Positions 11,410 to 23,320 of a stretch of DNA of 64,000 bases are shown here, piece by piece (positions within the stretch are counted from its first letter, which is position 1; every line of letters starts with the position of its first letter). A model generated the notes under the pieces. That model was given only the letters and a program-made list of their open reading frames with translations, did no database searches and was not told where the DNA came from. A program made the translations under genes and the position numbers. This DNA is from Coprinopsis marcescibilis (lineage: Eukaryota; Basidiomycota; Agaricomycetes; Agaricales; Psathyrellaceae). The stretch spans positions 868,001 through 932,000 of the forward strand of contig ML210147.1 of the NCBI GenBank assembly GCA_004369085.1, given 5' to 3'.

Positions 11410-14400
11410 CTATGGCGTCTTACTCTTCTCCCGGGTTGGTAGTACCTCTCCCAACCCATCCAAACAGTCCATTACTACCGCAAGTGCGATTATACCAAAG
11501 CTATTGGCGCCGAATTTGTCGTTGTGCTTCTGAGTGTACTCCCAGGCTCTCCACGCACGGCTCAGGCCCGTGATGTGAGTGTCTATGGACTCGTCCTGTC
11601 TTTTCCCCTTGAAATCCTTCTGGACGTCAGATACAAGCGTAGACGCATGCAACCTCATCCTGTATATTTTATCGCTCCGCATCCGCTTCTGCGAACACTT
11701 GGCCAAGATTGTCCCAGCGACCACCTCAGCTTCGAGCAGCTTGACCCCTGGCGTGTTGGAAAGTGTATGCGTGATGCAGATGTAGTTAAGTTCGCTGACG
11801 TATCGGCGGAAGATCCGTTCTGTGTCGCTAAATTGGCCCGTAGGCTTGGCGGACGCTCCAAGGTACTTCCCAACGAAGGGCATCAGAATTTGGGATATGG
11901 CGTCGGATAGTGGAGGGAATTGGCTGGGCGCCAGTTGTTTGTCTTCTTCGGATATTTCTTTGAGATGGACCTCACGGTAGAGGTACCCTAGGGCACTGGT
12001 GGAGCGGTAGTAATCGGTTTCACGAGGAGACACAACCTCAGCTGCGTGCCAATCTGGGGTGCACCGAATGAGCGTTCGGGGTAGTTCATTGTTGTCGAGG
12101 TCAACCGGGATGCCTTGCTTAGGGTAATCGACAGCCTAAAGTCGCGAGTAGTGAGAAGGAGGCTAGCGAGCTGTAGTCAGAGATTTACCTGGGAACATAG
12201 TTCTCCCAGTTTCAAACAAGCAGGATCGGAAAACCCGTCCTAGGACAATCGATTCAGAATAGCCTACAGCGAGAGAAGACGAGAGGCATTGTACCTTGGA
12301 TTGATCTATTCATTTTTAAGGTATGTCAGTAACACACAAGCAGGGTGGAAAGTATCTCAACTACACACCTGCAATAACAAGTAAGCGATCCGAGAGTAAC
12401 CCCTGGATAGAGTTATCAAAATCAGAGTAGCGAAGCGAAGCCTTGGACAGGGATTTACCAGGACGTCGGATTTGATATAATCTACAACGAAATCGCATAT
12501 ATCCGTAATGGTACTATCCCTTTCCAAAGTGAACGTTCCAGCAGAATCATAGGCAGCAGGTTCCAGAGCTTCGCCTGGTAGCAGAGCGTCATGGGTGATG
12601 ACTGCGAATAGATCGCTGTAATGGAGTGTTAAGACTTCCTTGTCATGCGCAGTATGAAGCGTGGCATATACATACCCGTCGACGTCACCTCCAGCTAGAC
12701 AGGAGGCCAAAGACCTCGGGCCTAGAAACCGATATCAATGTCGGTATGACAGAAATGTGTCTGTTTGCTCACCTACGGAAGGTAGGACAACCAGGTTTTT
12801 TAGACCCCTGAAAGCGCAGAAGCCACCCTCAGGTGGTTTACCAATGGCATATACACGTTGAACTAGGGTTTCATAAGAAATTGGTGCGTTTTTCATCGAC
12901 TAGCAGAAGCATACCATCTCCACGATGGATAACTGGGCTTCGAGAGATTGAGCATGGACCTATGATCCAGGTTGGTTCATCATCTTCAGGCCTTTGTATG
13001 CAAGCTGTTTACGATGAGGCTGGGGTGTTAACCGAGATGTCGGTGGCGAGACTTACCGTAAATCTGCCCTTCTTTTAGTTTACGCACGTCTTTGTAACCC
13101 CTCTTCTCGTACGCAGGCCCTTCATCCGCGATGCCGACAAGCAAGTAGCTGTCGGGAATTCTGATCCTAGCACTATGCTTAATGTCGCGCAACACGTCGT
13201 TGATGGCGACACTACGAAGAAGTCGGAGGAACGGTGTGTCAATGGATTGGCCTACTGCCGTGGGGGCTATGTCCAAGCCCAATGCCTGAATTCTGCGCAA
13301 CAGATGTTGGAACCTAAACGGAGTACCTAGGTTATGAGCCGACATAAACTTGACAAATTGTTCCATATTCTCGTCGATGGTGTATGCGTCCGCTATCTCT
13401 GCCTGTTGGAGCGACAGAAACTCTTCCTTGCGCGTCCCAAGGTGTTCGAGGAGCATAACCAGCGGTCTGGAACAAGTCAATACTTTGTTTGAATCACATA
13501 ATAATACGCACCGATTCAAGTAGCAATGGTTTGGAGCAAAGAAAGCCTGAGCAATTTCGATCTCAGCACTCTCAACATCCTTGCTCTCAAATTTGCGCAT
13601 CGACGGCCTGAGGCGCATCTGGATGCCATTTGGGTGACGGTCGAGCTCTCTATCCACAGCGACGACGCCCTTGTACCCCAAGAATCTGATCTGGAACTAT
13701 GCCAAGCTTTAGATTAGCACAATGCTAGAAATACTAATCAACTCACTGCATCAGGCTTCACAATGCTCTTGCGCTGCCCAGGGGTTCGTATCTTCTCCCA
13801 AATGCGATTCCCCAGTGCTAGAGATATCGTCCCGACTCCGTCGGTAAACAAGTACGGCTCTGATCCGAGGTCTGGCATTTCTTCCCACTGAGTTTTGTGG
13901 ATTTCGACGGAAGGATCCGTAGCCGTGAAAGCCTGTGCGATTCGAGCAGCGTACTTTGACGGGCATTTGAGGAGGCCAGTCCCTTTGAAGTCTCCGAGCG
14001 AGTTACGAATGTATTCCGAGTTCACGGATACCGTATCCTGTTGAAACGGCGACATAAACCATACAGCATGTTCTCGAAGGGCGGAACTTGAGTACGCTAG
14101 GAACTCGAAACTCCGCCCAGCTAGATCAAATCCTCTCTTGAGGGTACCCCCAACTCTTTCCTGCAAAAAGGTGGACCCGTCGACTGACCGGTCCCATCGG
14201 TATTGTAAGCGGTCCTCGTCACGAAAGTCGACTCGAATGAAGGCATCTTGGTGGTCGCAGTAATGCCGGATAACGCGGTTCGATTGAGTCGGAAATGGTC
14301 CTTCCAGAATGACCCTCGTTGGGGTGAAAGTGACGTGGCAACAAGGAAACCTTCCCAGATCCGGGGGGGTGTCTTGAAATTCAAAGTTGGCCAAAACAGT

Positions 14401-15685
14401 CTTGAATACTTTCAGCGGGTTTTCTTGGTTTTCAGGAGTGTTGTGGGTCATAAGCACTTCACCGTAATGCCTAAGCAGTTCAGCAACGTAGAGTGCTTTG
14501 TTCTTGCGATGTCGGTCACAAAGTTCTTTGATTTGAGGAATCAAGTCCGAAACGTGTTCCGTGTGCAACAGCCCGCCGCGAAGGAGGGCCTCCATCTGGA
14601 AAGCAACTCCCCAAGGGAAAGTGGCGAGTTGCTTGTGGATGCGGTACATGCGTTTCGGCTCAAAAAAGCCTCGCTTGGTCGCTTCTATCTGCCTGCGTCC
14701 TCCAAATTTAGCGATCAGGTTATCGCCACCAACGCCAGCGACTTTGCAAAGTGTACAGAACTCGGCAATTATGTCGTATCTAGTGTCGTGAAACAATAGG
14801 ACACGCAGTTGTGTTGCATAAGGAGCAACGACCTTGTGCTTGTCATCGAGGTACCCGATTCGATACTTGTACTTCTCGAAATCTGCCTTGTCATTGCCAG
14901 TGAGAGTTCGGTGGAGCTCGACTTGTTCAAGAACCGGTGGAGTAAGCGTATCGAAGCAAAGGTCTAGAGGAAAAGTCAGTTGTTGATCCTAAACAGACAA
15001 ATAATACGCTACAAGGTTTGATATCGTAACCGACCCCGATTTTTCTGATACTGGCAAAGTTGACATTAATGGTGCAACCGATCTTCTCCTTGAGGTGATC
15101 CCCTAGCTATTGAGAGTATTAGAGAAATGATGGAGATAAGGAAACTGAAGACTTGACTGTAATTCGTATGACTTTGTGGTCATAATCAAATTGCAGTTGT
15201 CCAACACCATCAGGAGCGTAGCTCTTCTCCCACTCTACTGAAAATGCTCGGCCACCTGGATAGGTTGGTCTGTAGAACACGCCAAACTGGACAGTGTCAA
15301 CGCGAAGCTTGGTCCTCAGTTCCCAAAGGGTCTGTTCGTGTTTCTCTTCGATGTCCGGACTGACGAAAGGCGTTCGTTCCAATGTCGCGACAACATGGCG
15401 GATGGGCGAACGTGCTGATTTGAAGAACTTGAGCTTCTGCTTGTTTAGTTTGATTGGCGTTTCCCTAACGTCGTCAAGAAACTTCCGCCCGATCTTAGCA
15501 GTTGGGACCGTCAAGCGACCTGTTCCTCTGTGTCCTATACCTGCCGCATCGTTGACGTCAAGTAGGACTTTGAAATTGACCTTTCTTTGTTCTTCGGATT
15601 CTCCAGCATGAAGAATCTGTGCTATCGCCCGAGTAACCGTCCATTCATTTTCATCGGAGTGAATATAGCGAATATCAATTTCCAT
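11410..15685 (-). CDS. Eukaryotic RNA-dependent RNA polymerase, altered active-site motif
   Basis: A QDE-1/RdRP-family protein of RNA silencing, which makes double-stranded RNA for Dicer. The N-terminus (MEIDIRYIHSDENEW) begins at 15685; family blocks follow in order: VTFTPTRVILEGPFPTQSNR, RHYCDHQDAFIRVDFRDED, FTDGVGTISLALG, GYKGVVAVDRELD, SYLLVGIADE, SRSPVIHRGDVQRVYAIG, then VGPRSLASCLAGGDVDGYVY. The stop is at 11410. At the catalytic motif (12672-12686) family members read DxDGD with three metal-binding aspartates; here the third is tyrosine (codon at 12672-12674). The flanking exons splice in phase (for example the exon ending in LPSVG joins PRSLAS), so this is not a frame artefact. The protein is thus either catalytically dead or unusual. 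The unknown gene at 15845 is divergent, 159 bases away. Internal exons were only partly traced. Confidence 0.93.
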
Positions 15686-15844
15686 GTGAAAGATTATCTG
15701 GAAGGATGGATTCGACTAAGAAAGAGACGCCCGCTGCCACCAACAAGGCGCTGAATAAGCTTTGTGACAAACAAGGCCAAATACTATATATAATCTGCCT
15801 TTTAAGCTCGAGTGCGAGCTGCCACAGTGAATTCCATCCATTCA

Positions 15845-16976
15845 ATGTTCAAATATACTCCTCCGGTCCCGTTAACGAACCGTATAACACTATTTGATCT
15901 GCTTCCCGACTCTTTTCTAGACCGACGCTTTGTTTCTACCTCTTTAGCACTACCTTTTGGACGATTACGCGAATTCTTCAAACAGGAACTTGAAGGAATA
16001 CCTGGAGGTCCCTGGATCATGGCTGTCGCAGTGCTTTTTCCCATTTTCTGGATGATCTACGCGTCTGCGGCCTCCAACTCTTGCTCGGAAATAAAAACCT
16101 GGGCCGTCACCGACGCTTTAACATCCGTCTTCCCTCCGGCGCGCTACTCGCAGTCCGGAAAGTACAGGCAAATGTTGGCCTCCTCTGTGGACACCAATGC
16201 ATCGACAATACTTCTTCGTGGCGATAAAATCTTGGAATATCTAGTCTCTGGCGAAATCGAGGTCAAAGACAAGAAGACCCTACAGCAATTGTTAAGCGAT
16301 CAGCTCTGCGTACACGGCTGGAAGATCGTTCTGCGGTTCGACTGGGAATGGATGTTTTTCTCCTTCATTCGTCATCTGTATCCAAGTATGCCAGATGTAA
16401 CCCCTTGCAGTATTTTTGACTTACCGATGGAAACCATCCATAGGGAAACAAGCTGGTTTACTCATCGATACCGGCAGCCCATACTTTGACCTCGATCAAG
16501 TCGCTCCTTCACAACTCCCATCCGCTATTCGACAACTCCTCAAGAAATCTGGCTCTAAAACGAACATCACGATCGGATTCACATGCTTGGATTCTTCCAT
16601 CGGCTTTCTTGACGACAGATACAACATCTGCAGCCTTCTATTCGACCACTCTCAGAATCTCACTGACAACGGCGCGGGAAGGAAGACACTGTCGCCACTC
16701 TTCATGACGCCGAAAAGGGCATTTGATGCGATACACGCGTCGTTACATAGATTCGAGCAAAATTCGATCAAAAACATGACCGACATCCGTGCAAAGGCTT
16801 TGGAAGCTTTCGAACATGACCTCACGTATTCAAAGCAGCGACGAACGGAATTCGTTTTTAGACACGGAATTCGAGCCTGGAGACAGAAGCGGACCGTCCT
16901 GGCGTGGGAGGCTGGTTTACTAAAGGCTGCAGTTCTTCAACGATGGGAGATCGAGATACGACTCAAATCGAAGTAA
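15845..16976 (+). CDS. Protein of unknown function beside the RdRP
   Basis: Not recognised. Two exons (15845-16385 and 16444-16976) join across a GTATGC...CATAG intron in phase to 357 residues; both halves are long open frames, which supports the model. One strongly hydrophobic stretch at residues ~58-78 (PWIMAVAVLFPIFWMIYAS) could be a membrane segment. The C-terminal third is basic and arginine-rich (YSKQRRTEFVFRHGIRAW and beyond). There is no signal peptide and no catalytic motif I know. It starts 159 bases from the RdRP start on the opposite strand, so the two could share a promoter; a functional link is only a guess. A shorter model without the splice would end near residue 225. Confidence 0.7.
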
Positions 16977-17137
16977 AGGTAGTGCAGGTAAGTTCTCTAT
17001 TTCTGAATTTACCCAATAATCAACCGACACAATGGAAAGAAGCACAATAAGCAAGTACTATCGCGGACGAAATTCTAACCGACTCGAGAGAACCTCCGAA
17101 GAAAATCGTTCCGAATCAAGGTCAAGCGTGTGTCACT

Positions 17138-18346
17138 CTACACAACTTTCGCATAAACCAAGACACGCAGAGAATCACCGCAGACCTGCGAAGCGTCACC
17201 AAGACACGGCATCCTGCATCCCCCCAAGTCGACCCCAATCGGATTACTCAAAGAAACATTGCTGCACCCTGTAAACGAGATAAAGCCTGTCAGTTGGATG
17301 AACAATGCCACATAACCCCAGAACGACATTTACAGCATTCTCTGATATACATGAAACATTGTCAGATAACGGATTCAATGAAGAGAGCAGGTAAAATTAA
17401 AAAGACGCACTGTCCGTATTCGAGGCCGGCCGCATTGTAACCAGAGGTTTCGCACCCATCGATGCATCTACCGACGGTCATTTGCTCTGCCGGAATTGGT
17501 GTCCTCTCGGGCCAGTGAGGAAGCCTTCGAGGGCCTCCAGTCCTAGAAAAAAAACGGACGCCAAAAGCGATTCGGATTTAAGTCATCACCAGATTACTCG
17601 ACGCGATTCAAACGTTGACATGACATACGTCCAAGCCTCATCCCTGAAATAACCGACATCCCCAAACGCTGTCAGTTCGCAAAGTTCAAAACCGGGAGCA
17701 GACACGATGTCACGCACTTCCAGCATTCGCCAACAACCCAGCCTTTGTATGTCTTTACCACGCTGGGAGGACCAGTCTTGTAAGCGGCATTTCCGAATCT
17801 GTAGATCTGCATCGCAGAGACACCTCCGCAGGTCTGGCCATTGTTCCCACTGCACGGCATGGAACAATTGCTTTGGGGCGCAGCACCATAGTCATACATG
17901 ATAGTGTTACCGCAATCTGTATATGCGGCACATATCCAATCAAATTCAATGTACATCCGAGAGAAATGATCCTGTCAAATTACGACTCACAGCACTCATT
18001 TCCAAACTCCAGACCACCAAGGATGAACCCACGAGTTTCGCAGGTATCGAGGCAAGCATTAACGCTGGCGTTGTTGGAACCACCCGCTATGTGATGCAAT
18101 TTACGTGGACTTCCGTCACTGTTCATCATGGATTTTTGGTCAGCATCCCGCAGCACTTTTGTTGACGAGGAATGTACGGTACCGGAAGCAGCCAACAGAG
18201 GTCCAAGCGCCATAGTCCGCAGCAGAAACGGCACTCGTCAACGCCTGATGCAGGGTAATCGTTGAGAGGAGCTTTCAAGGTAGGACAAGCCCTACTCAAC
18301 TAACCACAAAAAGCAAGATAAGCCACCCGTTGAGACCGAAAGACAT
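17138..18346 (-). CDS. Secreted protein with two WSC domains
   Basis: WSC domains are eight-cysteine carbohydrate-binding modules of cell-wall sensors and secreted fungal proteins. Eight exons (18346-18305, 18244-18183, 18109-17991, 17916-17718, 17643-17590, 17542-17411, 17341-17334, 17268-17138) join in phase to 248 residues. A signal peptide (GWLILLFVALTSAVSA) precedes WTSVGCF. The first WSC runs from there to CSMPCSGNNGQTCGG. The second runs from GWVVGECW through QMTVGRCIDGCE to CRMPCLGDASQVCGD and ends VLVYAKVV. No transmembrane segment, catalytic domain or GPI signal follows, so it is probably a small secreted or wall-bound protein. Exon 7 is only 8 bases (it encodes the EC of GQECWCSN); the cysteine pattern fails without it. 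The splice in the first WSC, near 18110-18182, is the least certain. Confidence 0.8.
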
Positions 18347-19200
18347 CTGAGGTAAATATGGAGGAAGGGAATAGTAGCTCTGGGTAATCTCACCCTCTCT
18401 TAAAAGGCTCCAGCAAAGTATGATCTGCGATACCAATGGTGGATAGAACAATTTCAATGATCCTCGCCATACTTCACAGCAGCGCTAGTCTGACCTATAA
18501 TAGCGGCAAAAACGAGTCCAGCCACGGGTAGTTCAACGACGAGCAACTTCACATCCTATAGCACATTGTCGTCTACACCGCACGTCAGAAAAGAAGGCAA
18601 GTATGAAATGGAAACACACCTTTCCGTATGCTAGTGACCTCCTCCAGCCCTCTCACCTTTTAACCAGGCTCCCACATACTCCGAGAGGCCAAGAGAAAGA
18701 CTAGTGTGATTGATATATAGATACTGACGAGAGACCCATTAGATACATTTCCACTCGAAGAACAACCGAAAGGGGACGGATATGATATAAAATAAGTATG
18801 GATATCATCATGAGAGAATGAGTGAGGAGACAGAAAGAGAAAAGGAATTCCAGCCAGACAGACAGGCATAAAGAAGATCGGAAACGGGGAAAAAGACAGG
18901 CTAGTTAAATGGATGGTACGTACTAGATATAACGTGTCCTTGGATAGTTACAAAATTTGCCCACATGGAGTGAAGCGTTTAAATGAGTGATTGAACGGAG
19001 CAATGCATTAATCCGAAAGAGAGGCGTGAGGTGAGAATAATTGGTATAAAGAGGGATATATTCCCGAATATCAGAAAGGCGGGGGTAAGGGGCACGAAAG
19101 CGTCGCAATTGTGTATCGCTAGGAACGAATCGAGTGAATGAGCGTAAATAAACCAAAAGTCCGGTGTTAACTAGATGTCCACGACGAAAGATCGAAAAGA
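18347..19200. other. Intergenic stretch, nothing recognised
   Basis: Between the WSC start and the stop of the LIM gene, both on the minus strand. A purine-rich tract (about 18640-18910 on the plus strand) could belong to an untranslated region. No coding frame or repeat is supported. Confidence 0.5.
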
Positions 19201-22200
19201 TTAACGCAGCCCACTATCATCATCTCGAGGGCTAGCGTTGTCATTATTGTTACCACTCAAACCCGCGAGATCGATGAAGCGCGTAACTCGCTTCATAGCC
19301 TTCGAGTTGGGGCCCCAACGAGAACCATAGTCATCATCGCCAACCGATGTAGCATGATGCTCGCATAGCATGCTCCCATCAACTTCCCAATATTCCTTTA
19401 ATCGTTCCCTGCATTCTGGGTACCCAGGATATTCACAAGTCATGCAGTGAGGGTGGTAACGATCACCAGCATGGGACACCGCACAAGGGCCTTCGATGGG
19501 CTGTCCACAAATGGCAGCAGCACAAAGCGAGTCGTTGGACTCGTGGTAATGGTAGGCACAGAAAGGCTTCCCATCAAACACATAAAAGGTTTTGTCGGGG
19601 AACGGTTTCTAAAAAATCGGTTAATTGGGGGGTTTGAATGAAAAGCCAGAGAAAAAGGTACCTTGCAGGTATTGCAATTGAAGCACTCCTTGTGGTATTT
19701 CCCTTTGAGTTGACCATCAGACGATGATACAGCCTGCCTTTCGATGGGGAGGCTACATCGGCGACACTGCAGTCATATTATTAGATGACATCCATTGTCT
19801 GACAAAGGTGAGGGCGTTGCTTACCTTGGGTAGATACATATTCTTCCAGCACCGCTCACAAAGGATACTGCCGGTATCAACCTGAATCCACCGTCCGTCG
19901 TCAATGTGTTTCGAACACTTTACACAGACTTTTTCCTTTCTCTTCTTCGGTCGGCTAACATCAGCACCCACGATATCTGTCGCGGTCGTCGTCCTCGCCC
20001 TCGCAGGCAACTTGATCGGCTTGTTATCTGGCGATGAGACTCCCTGTACGGTTTTGCTCCGCTGCGTCGGCTTGGCATAGTACCCCAGGAAGGCCGGATC
20101 TGCTTCAGATGCAGTATACTCCGTTCCACGGACACTTCCACTCCCTCGCTGCTTCCCTAGCGCCGTAGTCGACTTGCTCTTGACAAGATCACCAGCCCTT
20201 TGATCGTTGTTCTTCAATAGCGACCGCTCTAGCACGTCCAGACCGTTGGGTCCATTCCCAGGCGCCATACTGGTCCCACGGGAATACGCACTTTTGCTTC
20301 CGAGACTGCTATTGCTCGTACTCCTCCCCAACGGCCTAGCGTCGCGGTTATGCAACCCAGGACCTCCCATCTTTGCGTACGCACTAGGCGGCGTTTGCGA
20401 TAGCCCAAGAGCCGATGCAATCAGAGCCGAACTCGTTCTCTGTCGCCCAAGTCCATCCACACTGGACGTGGACGAATACGAGGAGGAAGCAGAGTTGTTC
20501 CTCGAATGTTTAGCACCGTTCGGTTTACGGATCGGAACGCCTTGACGTTCGTCAAGGGCATCAGGGGATGAGGTCAGCTGGCCGTAAGGTGCGCCAGCCC
20601 GTCCAATGGAAGCCGCGTTGGTCGGCAGCGGAGGAGGTGGAGCAGGCAATGATCGTTTGCGACTGCGACTGCTTTGACTCCCACCTCCGCGGCTTGATTC
20701 GTCATCGTTGTCGTAGGCGAGTCCGCCAAACTCTGAACCGGATGTAGGTGATGTCGGTTGCCTGGGATTGCTTCGTTGAGACCCTTTGGTGCTAACACTG
20801 GCGGATCGCGACCTAAAGTCGGCATCATCGTAATAGCCATCCTTGTTGGTCGGCTGTGCTGTGGTTGGGGTTGTGTCGCCTGGAATCATGTTCTTCAGCT
20901 TGTCGTAGAAGGGCATGCGTACTCCGTAAGGCGATGTAGGCCCTCCAGGTGCCGCAGCCATGGGTGTCTTGTTGTAATCGATAGGGGTCCTGTCGTTGCT
21001 CGAATTGGTTATAGAAGTGTCGATTTTGGTCGGTGGGTTGGGTAGTGCTCGTGCCATTTCGTCAGATTGGCCAGGAAAGTAGGAACCAGCGAATGGTGAG
21101 GATGGGATAGGTGAGCGGGGAGTTGATGCATCTGGAGATATTGGAGTCAGATATTGGGGTCATTATATGAGCGTTTTTTATAAACTTTGATGGGAAAGAA
21201 AGATCCATCAAGATGTATCACGTACCGTTAGAAGCAGTGTCAGAAGTGTCCAGAAACCTTGGCGTTTGTGGATATAGATTGGGAGAGTTTTGTTGCGGGC
21301 CTGGAGGCTTCGGAGCAACGGCAAACATGGCTGCACGAGCTGCTGCTGCAAAGCCTCTGCGACCAACACCGGCCATCCCGGCTTCACCACCAATTTTGGT
21401 ATCAATGTCCCTTTCTGAAATCGGAGTTGGGGGACCTTGAGAGGGTGGACCACCAGGAGTGTATGAACGCGGGGGGTTGGCAAAGGGAGGGCCACCGGGA
21501 GGCGGAGGCCCACGCATGGGCATGCTCCCAGGCGGTCCCCCCCTTCCCATGGGACCAGGTGATGGAACGTTGCGAGTTATCGAGCCCTGAAACGAAGGAG
21601 CAGGCGATGCACCGTTCCGAAGTATTGGCGGGGGTGGATTGAAAGGGAGATTCGGGCTGGTTGCAGGACTTCTGATACGGTTTGGAGGGTTTCCATATGT
21701 GGCCGAATTGGGTGTCCCGGTGCGATTTGGTGGATATCTAGGACCAAGATTTGGTGGAGGACCGTTGTGCGAGGATGATCGCTCTCTACCCAGTGCCATG
21801 GGCGGTGCGAAATCGTTTGGATTGGGACCGTTGCTCCTCATTCTGAAATCCGCACTTGCCGGTGGGGGCATGCGCATGTTCGGATTAGGGTCTCCATCCT
21901 GGGGTTCAGGGCGAAAGAGAGGACTACTGCGGGGACCATTTGATCCATTTACGACTGGGTTTATCCTCAGTCGATCTGCGACTGTCCTTTGCTGCTGTTG
22001 CTGCTGCTGCGGTTGGCCTTGAAACGAACGCGGGTCCGGTGGTGGAGGAACACCGGGAGAGGCGACACGACCTAGAAATCTGTTTGGAAGCAGTACGCTT
22101 GCAGACTGGGGCGAAAAAGACGGCCTAGGAAGGGATGGAACTGGGGGAGCTGGGGCGCAAATGTGCTCGCCCAGCTCTGATAACGGTACTGGAAGATTGC

Positions 22201-22270
22201 AATTGGAGCATTTGACGGATGGAAGCAGTTGGGATATACGGCCAGGACCTTGGGGAGTAGCTGCAAGCAT
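19201..22270 (-). CDS. LIM-domain protein with long proline/serine-rich N-terminus (paxillin-like)
   Basis: Probably a cytoskeletal or cell-polarity adaptor: LIM domains bind two zinc ions and mediate protein contacts. Four exons (22270-21226, 21131-19825, 19766-19662, 19608-19201) join in phase to 954 residues. An N-terminal zinc-ribbon-like CSNCNLPVPLSELGEHIC (residues ~21-38) is followed by about 700 residues of disordered, Pro/Ser-rich sequence with a QQQQQQQ run. The C-terminus has consecutive LIM cysteine/histidine sets: CVKCSKHIDDG, CERCWKNMYLPKCRRC, KGKYHKECFNCNTCKKPF, CAYHYHESNDSLCAAAICG and YHPHCMTCEY. Architecture resembles fungal paxillin-like (Pxl1) proteins rather than Lrg1, as no RhoGAP domain follows. 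The SAC gene lies upstream on the same strand. Confidence 0.88.
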
Positions 22271-23320
22271 TGTGGGCTGATATTCAAGGAAAGACTTGTG
22301 TAGGGATCGTTATACGTCCAGCGTGCAAACTCTGGTCTGGCGAGGGCGTCTGTCTGAATTTGCTGGCATAAACTGTGTCGACTGGTGGCCTTTTCGACGG
22401 GTATAAAGCGACAACGAGCAGAGGATATAAGAGAGAATGCCCTATAATGTCGACATTCTGGCGGGGAGAAAGCAAGCGAAGCGAGCAAAAAGTCGACAGG
22501 CCAGAGATCAGCAAAGTCGCGTTGTCCTTATTGTCTCCGGTCTACATTCCATGTCGCTTCCCACAACATTCCAATTTCTACCTAATATCTGTATCCAAGG
22601 AGATCCATGTCTGATTTACATAGCAGCAGTAGTCTGGTGTAGCCAGCAGACCAGAGCAGAACTCGACAAACTCGACAAATCATCTCAACTGCCAATCCAT
22701 CACGAATCCGTCTCGTAGTATCTACCCATGAATCAAACATACCATCCACTCTTCTTCCGCTCTGTCTACCACTACCTTTCAGCCAGATATTCGCCAGCAA
22801 GCACTATCTTTCTTCATTTTAAATGAAATGTCATTACGACAATCTCTTGTTTAAACTTACTCACCGGCCCCGGTGAATCTTGCCGCAGTCAATACGTTAC
22901 TAACAATGCTATTTCCCAAGCGACGTTTCTAGTCAATCAATCCTTGTCATCATTGGCAGGAAAGAGCTAGAGTCTGCCGCCCCTATATGTCTTTTGCTCG
23001 GTGTCTGTGGCCCTCGCTCCAGTCACAAGGCTTCTCAAGTCACTTCTATATGTCGCTTTCATTTCGCGGTTTCCAACTAGTTAACTGCGAGCTCCCCGGA
23101 TCGGACCCTTTCATCTCAGGCGGATTCGGTGTTCATGTCCAACCAGACTGCGGCCTTCATGTACCTTGTTGCTACGATTATACCCAGTACAGCCTCACCC
23201 CAGTTACCACCACCAAAAACAGATCAGTAGCAATATTACAATATACAAGTACAGATACCTCATAAAATAAACAATGTCCACACCTCACCCGAGCCTGAAC
23301 AAAGTCCTCTCCAGTCTCAA
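22271..23320. other. Upstream region of the LIM gene
   Basis: About 1 kb between the LIM start and the SAC stop, both minus strand. It should contain the LIM promoter and 5' leader and the SAC 3' end. Small open frames here are not supported by any family. Confidence 0.5.

Noticed and set aside
14248..14799. Plus-strand 183-codon frame opposite the RdRP
   Set aside because: It is antisense to well-conserved RdRP exons and shows no family similarity.
18111..18182. Apparent frameshift in the first WSC domain, with an open alternative frame across it
   Set aside because: A 72-base GT-AG intron from 18182 to 18110 restores phase and gives a WSC spacing of normal length; a pseudogene call is not needed.
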